Origin: Silene latifolia
Taxonomy: Eukaryota; Streptophyta; Magnoliopsida; Caryophyllales; Caryophyllaceae
Reading direction: 5' to 3'
NCBI RefSeq assembly: GCF_048544455.1
Contig: NC_133536.1
Span: forward strand, 36,784,652-36,848,651
Length of the DNA: 64,000 nucleotides
This document shows positions 29,180 through 41,316 of the stretch, in pieces. The translations under genes and the position numbers were made by a program. The notes beneath the pieces are model-generated. The model ran no database searches, was not told the origin of the DNA, and worked only from the letters and a program-made list of their open reading frames with translations. Numbering within the stretch: the stretch's first letter is position 1; every line of letters starts with the position of its first letter.

Positions 29180-31879
29180 TGATAAGTATAATTTTATTGT
29201 CATTTTACCCCATATTTAATCCTTTATTTGACTCGAATTTTGTGCCCTTCAATCGACTTAATAGCTCATTTATTTACTAATTTATAATAATTAACCGTCT
29301 TAATCATATTTAATATTTAGTCGTATTATTATTATAATATTCGTATTAATATTATTTTATTAATTTAATGTGTAGGTGAGACGGGAAAGTAAGGCTGAGT
29401 AATGAGACGGGTTGAGACGGAATCAAATTGAAAAGTTGAGACTTGGAATACTCATTAAAGCAAAAGTCAAAGTTGACCATTTGACTTTACCAAAGTCAAA
29501 TCCGTCCCCTTTATCTTCATCATTCACCACCTTCACCATTTTTGGCCCATCACCATGTTTCATCATCACCACGACCACCATTCATCAACAGCACCATTTT
29601 CGTGCAACATCCGCATCTCCATTTTCGACCTCCTCTTCACTTACACCTTAAACAGTCGCACATCCATCATCACCATCCCATTTCACCCCTGCATCATCAC
29701 TACAACAAACCACCATTGTTCCTGCACTCCAACATCAAGCAACCCAAACACGCAAATTCGGAACCGGAACCCGATTCCAAATTGTAGCCATCATCTCGTC
29801 ACCATTAATACCATTTAACCTGACATCCTTCCACCATCAGCTCTGCCCCATGCATCAACATAAAATCACCTTGACTCGAATTCTCAGCAGCTCAACAACC
29901 ACCATTCCACCATTAACCACCATCAACCTCCTGCAAATTCGTTCAACCATGGCTGCAAATCCCGAACTCGGGATAAAAGTCCGAGTTCAATTCCCCCGAA
30001 TCATTTCATCACCAGCCACTATTCACACACTAATTACATTTTACCATCATCACCATCATGCTCAACCATGCTACATCACCATTATCAATCAGCCCCCGTG
30101 AAACCAATAGCCCAACATCAATACGTCCCATGCATCTCGCCTTCTCCTCTGCTTCATCGTCATCATACAATAATACACAGCACAACAGCAACCACGACTC
30201 ATTTATATCATCATGCTTCATCATCAAAATTGGAAACAATTGTTTCCCAGATGGCCCACCGGCTGCCGCCCTCATTACCGGCTGGAAATACATGAAATAT
30301 TCCCCTTTTGTTTCAGAGAACTCCCAGACGGTCCCTCACCGGCCACCGGCAGGCCGACTCCCAACTCGTACAGATCTCAAATGGATCCTCCGCCGGTCAA
30401 CCGTCTGCCTGTCACCTCACCGGATCACACACCCTATTAATTCAACCTCTTTTTTCAAGGGGATTCCCTGCCGGTCATCCACCGACGGACGGTGGACAGG
30501 CTGGGAGAACATATGCTGCTTGTTGTCCGTTGATTCCGTCCCTTTGTTTTGTTTTTGTTTTGTTTAATCCTTTTCCCATTTTTTTTTGTTCAAGTACCGT
30601 GTATTTGGGTGGAAGGTGAGGGAGGTTTAGATTATTATTATTATTATAATTATTATTAGTATTATTAGTATTAGATTACTACTATTATTATTATTATTAA
30701 AGTAGAGTATAAATTCACTTACCTCACATTAGTATACATGACCTTACCTTAGACACTACCAAATAGAATTAGTTTACCTTATCTTAGATTATTTTCTCCT
30801 CTCAACATTTGTAAAACCCTAATAGTTCTCCTCTCTCAATATTTTTTCAATTAAATTTGTAATCTTTACTTAATATTAGTGTAATTATTCTCTAGTTTAT
30901 CCAAGTTCATCTCCTTTCATTAGTTTACATTTAAATTTTGGGTTGTATTTGGAGAATTGAAGAATCCTTCCATTATTATCCAAACTTGTTCATTTCCTCT
31001 TAGTTGGTATAATTCTCATCTTTTGTTTACATTTACTTCATTAGTTTACATCTTTTATGTTGGTTAATTTTTATTCACTCAAAGTTACAATCTTTATCAT
31101 GCTTGTTTGTATTTTGTTGGAAATTGTTGGTAGTTTCTTATCCATGTACATGTGTGAGTAGTCTCATCTAGAGTTTAGGGGGATCTTGGGTCATTAATGG
31201 GTGTAAAATTGGGTTATTAACATTTGGAATTGGGTGATTACTTGGCATTTACTTTCATGCATATGAAGTGCCCGATGAAATGTTTGAACGAAAATTTGAG
31301 TCTTTGATTAGCATGTTTAACTTATCTTGGTGCATTATGCTATTGGATGGTCTTTATGCTATGATTCGTAGATCGATCGGTCTTGTTCTCATTCATATTA
31401 AGTCTTCGTAGAATCGTTTGAATGAAAGTTTGAACCTTTCTTTGACATGTTTGACTTGTCTTGGTGCTTATGCTATTGGAAGGTCTATATGTCATGTTAG
31501 TGCTGAGTTCATCTTAATTAAGTGACAACTTGTTAATGAACATAAAGTGACTAGGAAATTAGTCTTAATTCCTTGACCATTGTCATCACCCATATCTTGT
31601 TTTAATCTTGTTTTATGCCCTCCTACCCAAGTTAACCTGAAGACTCTAGTTCTCCCATTAATTGAATACAACTACATTTAGTTTAATTTTATTTAACTCG
31701 TTTGCATCTTAGTTTACAATTAATCAACCCCTATCATTTGTTCGAATGAACTAAAGACTTAAACAAACCAAGTATCTAACCCCCACCATCTTTGTGTTCG
31801 ACCCCGATTAAATACTACATTTTAATTGGGTTTTATAAATTACTTTTGATAAGGGTGTGACGACTTTACCCTCCTATCA
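29180..31879 (+). repeat. 5' LTR of the Athila-like element
   Basis: The LTR starts TGATAAGTAT and ends CTATCA, about 2.7 kb. The first 1.4 kb matches 47482-47780 plus 56473-57378. It contains CCATCACC-rich sequence (29510-30300) that produces His/Pro-rich chance ORFs, and TTATTA repeats near 30630-30700. Confidence 0.85.
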
Positions 31880-31882
31880 AAA

Positions 31883-31901
31883 TGGCGCCGTTGCCGGGGA
31901 T
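31883..31901 (+). other. Primer-binding site, tRNA-Asp type
   Basis: TGGCGCCGTTGCCGGGGAT is exactly complementary to the 3' end of plant tRNA-Asp(GTC), as usual in Athila and Tat elements. It lies 3 bases after the LTR end. Confidence 0.9.
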
Positions 31902-32053
31902 GGTGTTAGGTTATGCTTAGCTAGTTAAAGTCTTAGCTTTAGTCTTAGTTACTTGTTGTTTGCTTTAGTAGTTGTGTGTTTCTTGTAGAGTGTGTGATTT
32001 TTGCCTTACCCTAGTGTGTAAAAGCACTAGGAGTCTTACGGTTTGTCAAGTGC

Positions 32054-33624
32054 ATGCCTAGAAGGAACCATCAAGCTTTGTTTTTTGACTCCGACTCCGA
32101 AAGGCTTTTTCGAGCCTTAAGGAATAAGACTATTGCAAGAGTTAGAACCTCCACTCAAGCCACTTCGAACCAAGCAAATTCATCCACCCAACCTACTATT
32201 GAAGACACACCACCACAACAACCAAACGACATCATTGATTCTTCACTAGAAAATCCTTTCCACAATTTTCAAATCCCAATTACACCACCTCAAACACCAC
32301 ACCCTCAAATACTAAACCCACCACCTCCAATGGCTTTACTAGACCACAATCGCCTTAACCACAATGATGCTTGTGACCCAATTAATTTCGGCACATTGGC
32401 TCCCAACAACTTTGAGATGCACCCCGCCCAAGTGGGGTTGATTGAAAGAGACTTGTTCGGAGGACAAATTGAAGAAGATGCTCATGCTCATCTAAAAAAG
32501 TTCAAGATAAAAGTCTCTATGATGAAAAAGAACGGGGTATCCGAAGATACACTAGGGATGATGTTGTTCCCATTCTCCTTGACGGGTAAAGCAGACTGAC
32601 GGTTGAATGTTCACCCTCCGACACATTCACAACTTGGGACGCTTTAGCCAAGGCATTCATAGCCAAGTACTATCCATCATCCAAGACTGACATGCTTCAA
32701 AATGAATTCCACACTTTCCAACAAGAGGATGGAGAATCCTTGGGTGAATCATGGGATAGATATCAAGACCTTATCGCTAGTTTCCCTCACCATGGAATTC
32801 CGGATTGGTATGTCGCCCAAACCTTCTTATAAACCTTGTTGACAAGAACAAAAGAAATGGTGAATGCCTTCGTGGGAGGGATATTCGATCATTTGGGTGA
32901 TGAGGAGGGCACGACTCTAATCGAGAAAATTGTGGACTCCGAGGCAAATTATGGCACAAGAGTGAATATCTTGAGAAGAAATAAGCACCCTCCCGAACTC
33001 TTAGTGAATGTGGAGACTAATGCTAAGCTTGATATACTCACCAAAAAGCATGAAGATTTGAGTAAGAAGAAGCAAGTGAACCAAGTAAATCAAACTACCA
33101 CTTCTCATGGACCATCCATGGAGGAAGTGACGCAAAGATCAACATATGAGTCATGTGGAGGGATGAGTCACACTTATGAAGTATGTGCAAATAACCATCA
33201 TAACAACTTTGATGGGAACAATGTGCAAGAGGTGAATGCTTTTCAAGCATTTAACAATTTCTCTAACCGTCCACATAGGCCCTCATTCATCAACAACCAA
33301 GGATCAAACCAATGCTTTGCCAACCAGCCTCAAACATACCAAGATTATGGGGGTAACCAAGGGAACTAAGGTAATCAAAATTTTTACCAAGAAAACCAAG
33401 CCAACCAAAGGTTTGGTCAATGATTCAATCAATGGAACAACAACAATAGATTCAATCAAGGATACAACAATAACCAAAGGTATAACCAAGGACAAAATCA
33501 CGGGTTTAACCAAGGTTACCAAGGGAACAACTAAACTTCTAACTTTAGAGATCAAGGATATGACTTTACTCTTCCAATTTTCAACCAACCTTTCAACCAA
33601 ATAGAAGATGCTAAATATGACAAC
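32054..33624 (+). pseudogene. Athila-like gag remnant
   Basis: The frame opens at 32054 with a Pro/Asn-rich head, then the capsid-like region (LIERDLFGGQIEEDAHAHL). It is broken by a stop at about 32600, a one-base loss near 32616, a stop near 32829 (after YVAQTFL) and another at 33367. Between these, the expected gag blocks (ALAKAF, SWDRYQDL, FPHHGIPDW) can be read in other frames. The end is rich in Asn-Gln-Gly repeats. Not translatable as one protein. Confidence 0.8.
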
Positions 33625-34893
33625 TTGGTGAAGTTGATAGCGGATTTGGCAAGTAATACCCAACAACAAATCAAGAATCTTGAAGCTAAGGTGGCTTCTC
33701 AAGCTCTCATAAATCCTCAAAGACCACCGGGTGGATTTCTAAGACAAGGGCAAAATCCAAGGGACCCTATAAAGGCAAAGGAAGTTAATGCTATCATGGT
33801 GGGAGTTGAAGAGGAAAGAGAAAAGTCATATGGTTTGCCAAGTCAAGATGAGTTATCATACACTACTCCCTTTTCCATGGCTATGGAAACATTCCAAGAA
33901 GTTGACCATGAGCCCGAAAAAGAGAGCATGGGAAGCTTTGTGCTTGAGCAAATAATGACAATTCATGGTACAAGCTTGGATGTTGAAGTCGACCCGGATG
34001 AGGGAGAGATGGTTATGGCTACACCAACCACTATGAGTGAAGAATTTAAGCTTGAAGAAATTGTGGAAGCACCAAATGTGATGGTAGAAGTTGAGAGGAG
34101 CCCGGAAAAAGAAGAGCTGATCATGGTAGAAGAACACTCTTTGGCCAAGCAAGAAGGGGCCAATGATACTTCAAGGTATGACAAATTTATGGACTTGGTA
34201 ATAAAAATGGAGACCTCCAATCCACCTTTGATGGAGATGCCTCATTACTCCGAATTCCTTGAAGAATTCATTTCTAGAAGAGTGGACATTAGTGACCATG
34301 AGCTTGATGCCTCAAGTAAGGAGTGCAATGTGGTAAAATCTAAAGAAATTTCCGTCAAACTTGATGACCCTGGGAGTTTTTCAATTCCATGTACCGTTGG
34401 TGACCAAAAGGTGGATAGTGCCTTGTGTGACTTAGGGGCAAGTGTCAATGTCATACCACTTACCCTTGTGAAGAGGTTGAATGTTTCAATCTTAGTCCGC
34501 ACTTCCATTACAATCAAACTTGCCGATGGGACAATCGAATCTTCAATTGGGATTCTCAAAGATATCACGATACAAATTGGTAAGCTTTCAATTCCTACCG
34601 ATTTTGTTGTGTTGGACATCCCTATGGGAAGACACTCTCGTGTCATTCTTGGTAGGACATTCTTAGCCACGGGAAGAGCTACCATAGATGTCAAAGAGGG
34701 ACTATTATCATTCAAAGTCGGGAAGAAAAAAGTTGAATTCAAGCTACCACATGCTTCAAAGAAAACCGTGGTTCAAACCATGTTTGTCGTGGAAACTTTA
34801 GAACTCCATGAGAATGAAGATGAGAACATGGAACTCTTGATTGGTCATGAGCCGATAGTTGATGATGAGCCACCGACTAAATTCCTTGAATAA
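33625..34893 (+). pseudogene. Athila-like gag end and aspartic protease
   Basis: An open frame of 422 residues. The first half is acidic linker. Residues about 250-400 form a retropepsin-like domain: CDLGASVNVIPL (active-site D-L-G-A form usual in Athila), KLADGTIESSIGILKD, and VILGRTFLATGRA. It normally releases gag and pol proteins from the polyprotein. No reverse transcriptase follows: after the stop there are only short frames to 35163, then the nested element. Still open, but part of a dead element. Confidence 0.75.
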
Positions 34894-35391
34894 GAAGCGA
34901 ATGCTAAAGACAAGTGTGGGGAAAAGGGCAAGACTTGGGAAATGGAAGTCGATGAATTTGAACTTGCCATACTTGGGGAGTTGAGGAGTGGTGAGAAAGA
35001 ATATGATGTTCATAGTTTTGACACAAGCTTGGAAGAAATTGAAACTCTTCTATTGGGAAATGGTTTTATCCATATGGAGGATCAAGAAAGGAAGGAAAAA
35101 AGTGACAACATCATGAACCTCAATGTTGAGATGCTTGATGACAGAGACCCCAAAGAAGATTGATGCAATGATTCCTTGCACCGATTCTCCTTCCAAGCCA
35201 AAGCCAAAATCCGAGAAGAAGAAGCCAAAAAGATGGAGGAAGAAATAGAAAGAAAAGAGGGTACGTGACCCTAAGCTTGACAAGGAAGAAGAGCCGGTAA
35301 AAGAGGCTAAGGAAAAACTTGAAGAAGAAATGAACCGAAAATGGCAAGAGGTTCAAGATGCCATGAGTAAGTTGCATGATTTGATGATGAA
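34894..35391 (+). other. Athila-like internal region up to the nested insertion
   Basis: Lys/Glu-rich reading frames (34942-35163 and beyond) with many stops. It ends at ATGAA (35387-35391), the target duplication of the Tekay-like element. Confidence 0.6.
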
Positions 35392-38334
35392 TGTGACACC
35401 CTTAAAAACTAGCCTTAACTAAATACGTAAATTCTACAGAAAAACTGGTAGGATATGTTTGTAAATGGTTCAACTAGTCCAAAAACCTGCAATTTCAAAA
35501 ATTTTTCTTCCTAAACCATTCACAACCAATCCAACTCAAGAAGAGTGTCAACAACCCTGCAAAAGCTGATGAACTACTATACATACATAGCTAATGATAA
35601 GAAAAAGTAAAGATACAAACCCAAAATAGAAAAGGGAGACATATGTCCCTTCAAATTATATACAAAACCAAAATAGAAAAGGTTTACTAAAAGAATAGCT
35701 AAACTAGGTCCAAGGTTCCTTGCTCACTAGCTCGCCCGTGACCCCAACAAAGAATCAACAACCCACAATCGCATTTTATACAAACACGAAAGCCACAATT
35801 CAGTGGGGAGTAACTTCGAGTCCTCCCAGCCACGAATCGTCAAAATTAATGTAACATGTAGTAAAACATGTAAACAAGATGATAAATAATTCAATTATCA
35901 ATTATTCTAACATATGAGCCCTAAACTGACCAAACTAAACTAACATGTGAAACATTTAACAAATTGTAATCCAAACTCTATCAACCATAGCCGGCTTGCA
36001 TCTCACCCTCTATGATTCATAGAATCATCAAACAAGAAAGGGCAATATATCAAAGACATGCATAAGTTCTTAGTACGGTCAATAGTCACTTTGTAACTCG
36101 AGTCTATACCACGAGGTAGGGAAGGTAATCGAACCGGTATCTTGGCTCAGCGGTTAATATTAATAAAACATGGCCAAGAGACAACACAACCCTAGCCTAA
36201 AATCACAAGGAGACCTAGACATGCGGATACACACCACCGCACCCAAGACCCACAACTTTTTTTAAAACAAAGTGAAGTGAGTACCCTAAGGACACCACCG
36301 AAGGGTTGGCTAGTACTTAAGCTGACCACTTACTAACAAAATAAGTAACTGAGGTCATGCCCCAACTTGGATAAACATCCACTAGTCAGGAACACAAAGG
36401 CTATCAAGCAGTGAACATATACTCGTCAGAGACTATAAAGACCTATCTATGATGAAGGCCGAAATACTCACCTAGGACCTAGTCCCAGCTAGTCCCAGCT
36501 TGAATACTTTAGCCCACACCACACAAGACTCACCACACAAGTCATTTAAGACACCCACTTAACCATAAGAGGGCAAAAAGTCCTACTTACCAACATAAAA
36601 TCTAATATTCTATCATGTGAAAGGCTATATAAATGTCTATATACAGCATACAATCCAACAGAATCCTCAATACTAATTTCTAATTCTAACAATAGTAATC
36701 ATATTAAAGGCTTCAGGGAATCTAGGGCCATTTCTACAAAACAAGACACTATTAAATTCAATAAGCTATACATGTGAACTAAAGCTTGATAAATGGCCTA
36801 AAACAAGAAAAAGGCCGATTATCTAAATCATTCAACCGAATTTTTACCCGCAACCCCACCCCCGTGATGTGCGGGTCAAATTGCGGTGACCAATCACTCA
36901 ATTAATCGACATCGCATCGACCAAAGGGACTAAGGCTCAGTTTTCGGCACAATCAACAAAATATTACAATTATCGCTATAAAATTCATTTTGAGCCTATG
37001 AATTACAATTTCATTGTGTAAACTATCCTAACATGTGATAACTATTATTATAAGCACAATTTTACCATTAACATATTTTTTTTTATTACTAGAATGATTC
37101 AATTCAAATTACTACCCACTTGTTACTTATACTAATCATAACATTAATCAACCTAAAATGATGAACAAAGCTTGGAATACCGCGAAACAAGCAACGGACC
37201 GACCCGGGCCAGCCGTGGGCTAGCCGTGGGCCTGCCACGGCCTGCCGGCCTGCTGCCCGTCACCCTATTCCTCTTTTTTTTTCCGTTTTTTCTTCATTTT
37301 AACTCGTTTTAACATCATCTAATCATTAATTAATCGTTCCATTACTAATATCCTAACTTAAACTAACCAAAAGGCATAAATTAAGCATGCATGCAACCAT
37401 ATTTTAACATGTGAAAATTATTACTTAAACCAAAAATCACATAACATCCAAAACAACAAAGATTGTGACGATAATCCGTCGAGTAACTCGAAATATGTTA
37501 CCTTAAGCTAGAAAAAAGAGCAATTAGCACCTCAAACCCAAACCCTAACTAGCAACTATCCGCTATCTTCAATAATATACGAGTCCCCAAACTCGTCTTC
37601 CAATCCTTCACCTAAATAAACAATTAAAACACAATAATAAGCACATAAAACCGAATTTCCGAAAATTGGTCTTAAAACAACTTAATGAAAACTGAAATTA
37701 GAACATACTAAGTTGTAGATCTCGGCGAGGGGATTCCGGAAAGGTAAATTTCGTGAAAAACCGCTAAGAAACGAAGAATTTATGACGATTTTGGCTTGAA
37801 ATTGAAGTAAAATGGTGTTTTGGTAAAAAGAAGAGTTGAGGAAGATGAAGGAAAGACCAAATCAGAAAAAAAAAAAGAAAAGAAAAGGGGAAGGGGCTGG
37901 TCCGCGGGAAAGGGAAGAGGAAAGGAGAAGAGCGGGATTTTTAGTCGGGATTTTTACGAGTCGGGTTTGACCCGTTTCGATAATAATTAAAACCGTAGGT
38001 CAAACGCAAATTCCGTCAAGACCAAAGTTCTTAAACACGAGATTACAATAAAATTGAGTATTCATACGACTCATTTCCAATTTCGTTTACCCAACGTTCA
38101 AAAGAATTGTTATTTTCCCCCCGATACGCCCTTATTTCGAAATAAAAAGTTTTACACAGTTTAAACTATTTTTAAACATTTCAAAACTATCAAAATAAAT
38201 ACTTTTCTTCAAAATATAATAAAATTATATTTCTTTGAATTATTTTTACTTTAAATACATTAATGTCAAATTTTACTTGATTAATTAATTATTTTCGAAA
38301 TATATTAACGGTCCGAAATTTACGGGGCGTTACA
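35392..38334 (-). repeat. 3' LTR of the Tekay-like element
   Basis: A 2,943-bp LTR. It includes a GC-rich patch of repeated GCCGTGGGC / CTGCC words near 37200-37260. Confidence 0.95.
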
Positions 38335-41316
38335 ATCACCCCTCCTTTTAAAAAGTTTCGTCCTCGAAACTTAGAAGGAGAAATTATAGTAATAAGAAAA
38401 TATAGGTATCTTTTCAATGAAACGGTGATACTCTTGCTGATCAGACAAGAACATCCATATTCATATCAAGATATAAAAATTATTTCTACACCAATAAATG
38501 AGAAAACCCATTATTGGGACGTCTCCAACAACGAGATTTAACATTCACTAATGTTAAAACCATTGAAAATCATAAAAGCATTTTCAAAATTTTAGTTTAA
38601 AGTTCTATAATAAGAATAATAATCAAAGGAGCTGTATAAATTTCATGAGGTAAGAATTGAAGTCGAACCTAAATGGGTGTCAAAGACGGAGTTTCATAGG
38701 TTACCAACATCAAACTTATGAGAGGAGTATGATGAAGTAAAGAAAAGAGGTATGAGCAGTAACGCTCATGATCAAGGAAGAAGGAAAATCAGACAACAAG
38801 GGAATGCCAGACACTTTTATCACAAACTACAACAACACCCAAAACGGTTCCAAAAACTTCCTAACAACAAAACTCATAATCACATCACTCCCAAGGATTT
38901 CCTCAATTGCTTATGTCACCTCATCCTAATCTATTCCCTGAAACAAGGTATTCCACTATAAGCGTGATCTCATCGTTCCAAATTCTCAAACATCCAGAAA
39001 CAACTTCCACAAGCATAAGGTCAAAGCTTCCAACAAAGCTATATTCGTATCCAACTAGTGTCAACTATGGTTTCTTCAAAAAGTAAACCTTCAATCAAGA
39101 ATCCCAATATCAAGCTATAAACTCCAAGAGAAAGTTCCTCAAATATCCCACAAGATTCTTATTTCAAAACAAGGTAGTAACATATCAACCCCAAACTCTG
39201 AAAAATCAATAGGATCTCAAGTTTTCTATCCTTTTGCTTATTAAGGATTGCCAAAAGCGGATCTACACTCAGCTACAACATCATCCCATCATCTCAAGTA
39301 CTCAATGCGATATCAAGGTCTATAAATCTATAGGGCTAACAAATTCTTCTCAACACTGAGTCTCTCTCAACTCAAGAACTCTCAAGAGCCAACTAATACC
39401 AAATCACATCACCAATCCATTCTGGTCATCAACATCCCCAAGGAGTATTCTTTCCAATTTGATATCCTAAACTTACTTACCATCAAATTCTCAAGGAACA
39501 AGGTCATAATTGTAACAAAACCATAAATTGAAATTATGTTCCTTAGCCTAACAATTGGTGTCAACCGTACCATTACCCTTTCTAGTTTCCAAAACAAGTG
39601 CTAAAAACCTCCCAATAAAGTAGCTTACTCCCTCTTTCATACCATACCTCAAGTAGTAATCAAAATCACTCACTAAAACCAACTAATAAACCCACATTTA
39701 ACATTTCTCATATGGTAACATATACATTATCAAACCCTCATCTCCAAAGTGATTATGGAAGCCAATCACAATCCCGACTACTTAGTCAATCCTATATCCT
39801 CAAGTCACATCTCACTAACTCCGTAAACATGGTCAATAAGGTACCAACTATACTATGGAGATAAGGAGTGATAAAGGAATAGAGAAACGGTAAAATATTT
39901 TCAAAGGGTGCATGAACCAGACAAGTTAGGAAACTAAGGAGTCAGACCGTAGAGATAACGGTTGACAAAAATAAGAGGTATTCGAGTTAAGAAGATATCT
40001 AGGGCAAGAAGAAGATACATAAACTTTGGCATAAGAACAGGGTTCAACAAACATTAAAGAGAAGGAAAGGAGAATAGAAGCGGCACAATGAAAGGGTTAC
40101 CGCTTACCAAACACTCATCAAAACTTATGATCGATATGATAAGGTTACATCACTAAGGTATTCAACCAAGCCCCAAAAGTCTACCAAATTATAAGGCTAA
40201 CTAGGACCCCACAATGGTAGGTATTCCTCAACTCAATTGGTTCTAAGAGTCAAAATCAATTCACCACACAAATTCATTTGTTACCACCCATGTCCCAACG
40301 TATCTCCTTTACAATTCTCGTCATTGAACTTCACTTACTATGTCATCCCCAAGTACCATGGCTTGTCTACTCCATCATCTCACCACTTAATACTTCTAGT
40401 CTCCGATACCATAAATTAGAATCGCATCTTTGAACTCACGAACTACATCGAACAACTTTCCACCAAAATTCCCAAATTCAGATATGATTAATAAGGTCAA
40501 CAAGGGCTACTCTATACTAGATTCGGTCAACTCAAAAGGTTTAACAAACTAACTAATTCCAAAGTACACTATCAATCCATTAAGCAACATCAATGTCCTA
40601 TTGTATTCCTTTCAAGGCCTACAAGGATTAGGGCTAACTATCATTCCCTTAATTCTCCACAAGAAATATCGAGACTCCCAAATGAAGTAGCTTAGGTTCA
40701 TTCCATCTTATGTGCTAATGTAGTAACCATGCTCAAACATCTATAACAAACAAGCTCTCAATAGAACTAAATCCCAAGGTGTTTCTCAACTCACTAGGCT
40801 CTCATATTAAGTACAACTAACAAGACTAACCAAAGGATCCCAAGTTATATTCTCCTATACCACTCAAACCTTAACCAATCAATTTCTCAACTCACTCACT
40901 CCCTCCAATGATACATTCCCTCAAAACCGGGTTCTCTTGAACAAGGGAACTATCCTGCAGAATAAAGAGGAAGGTGTCCACATGGACTTTACTATAAGAA
41001 GAAAACGAACCTAAGATGACTCGGGAGAAAGAATTGAAAGGTAGTTACTAAGGCGCGAGAAGAAGAATTTGAGAGACGAATAAACAACGAGATTGGAAGA
41101 CTAAGGTAAGATTGCATTATCTACCTCTATTGGAGAGCCATCTTACAAAAGAGAAAATCAATTAGTACCTATCAATTAGCAATCACAAACAGACTACCAC
41201 ATAAAATCCTAATTCTACCCATCCTACCCATCTCTCAAGTTTACTATTTAAAGGTCAAGTGATTTCTAAGTGGGGTGCACAAACGTGCGTCGAGAGCAAT
41301 AGGCTCTGATACCAAC
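38335..41316 (-). other. Non-coding interior of the Tekay-like element
   Basis: Low-GC, CAA/TCA-rich sequence on the plus strand with no frame longer than about 70 codons and no retroviral motif. The purine tract is at its left end (38335-38370) and the tRNA-Met(i) primer site at its right end (plus GGCTCTGATACCAAC, 41302-41316). Confidence 0.8.

Noticed and set aside
29412-30619. Several His/Pro-rich ORFs of 75-169 codons
   Set aside because: They lie wholly in the Athila LTR and recur at 56377-57069; they come from CCATCACC-type composition in several frames.
33304-34742. Long minus-strand ORFs opposite gag-protease
   Set aside because: Shadows of the plus-strand Athila-like coding frame, without domain similarity.
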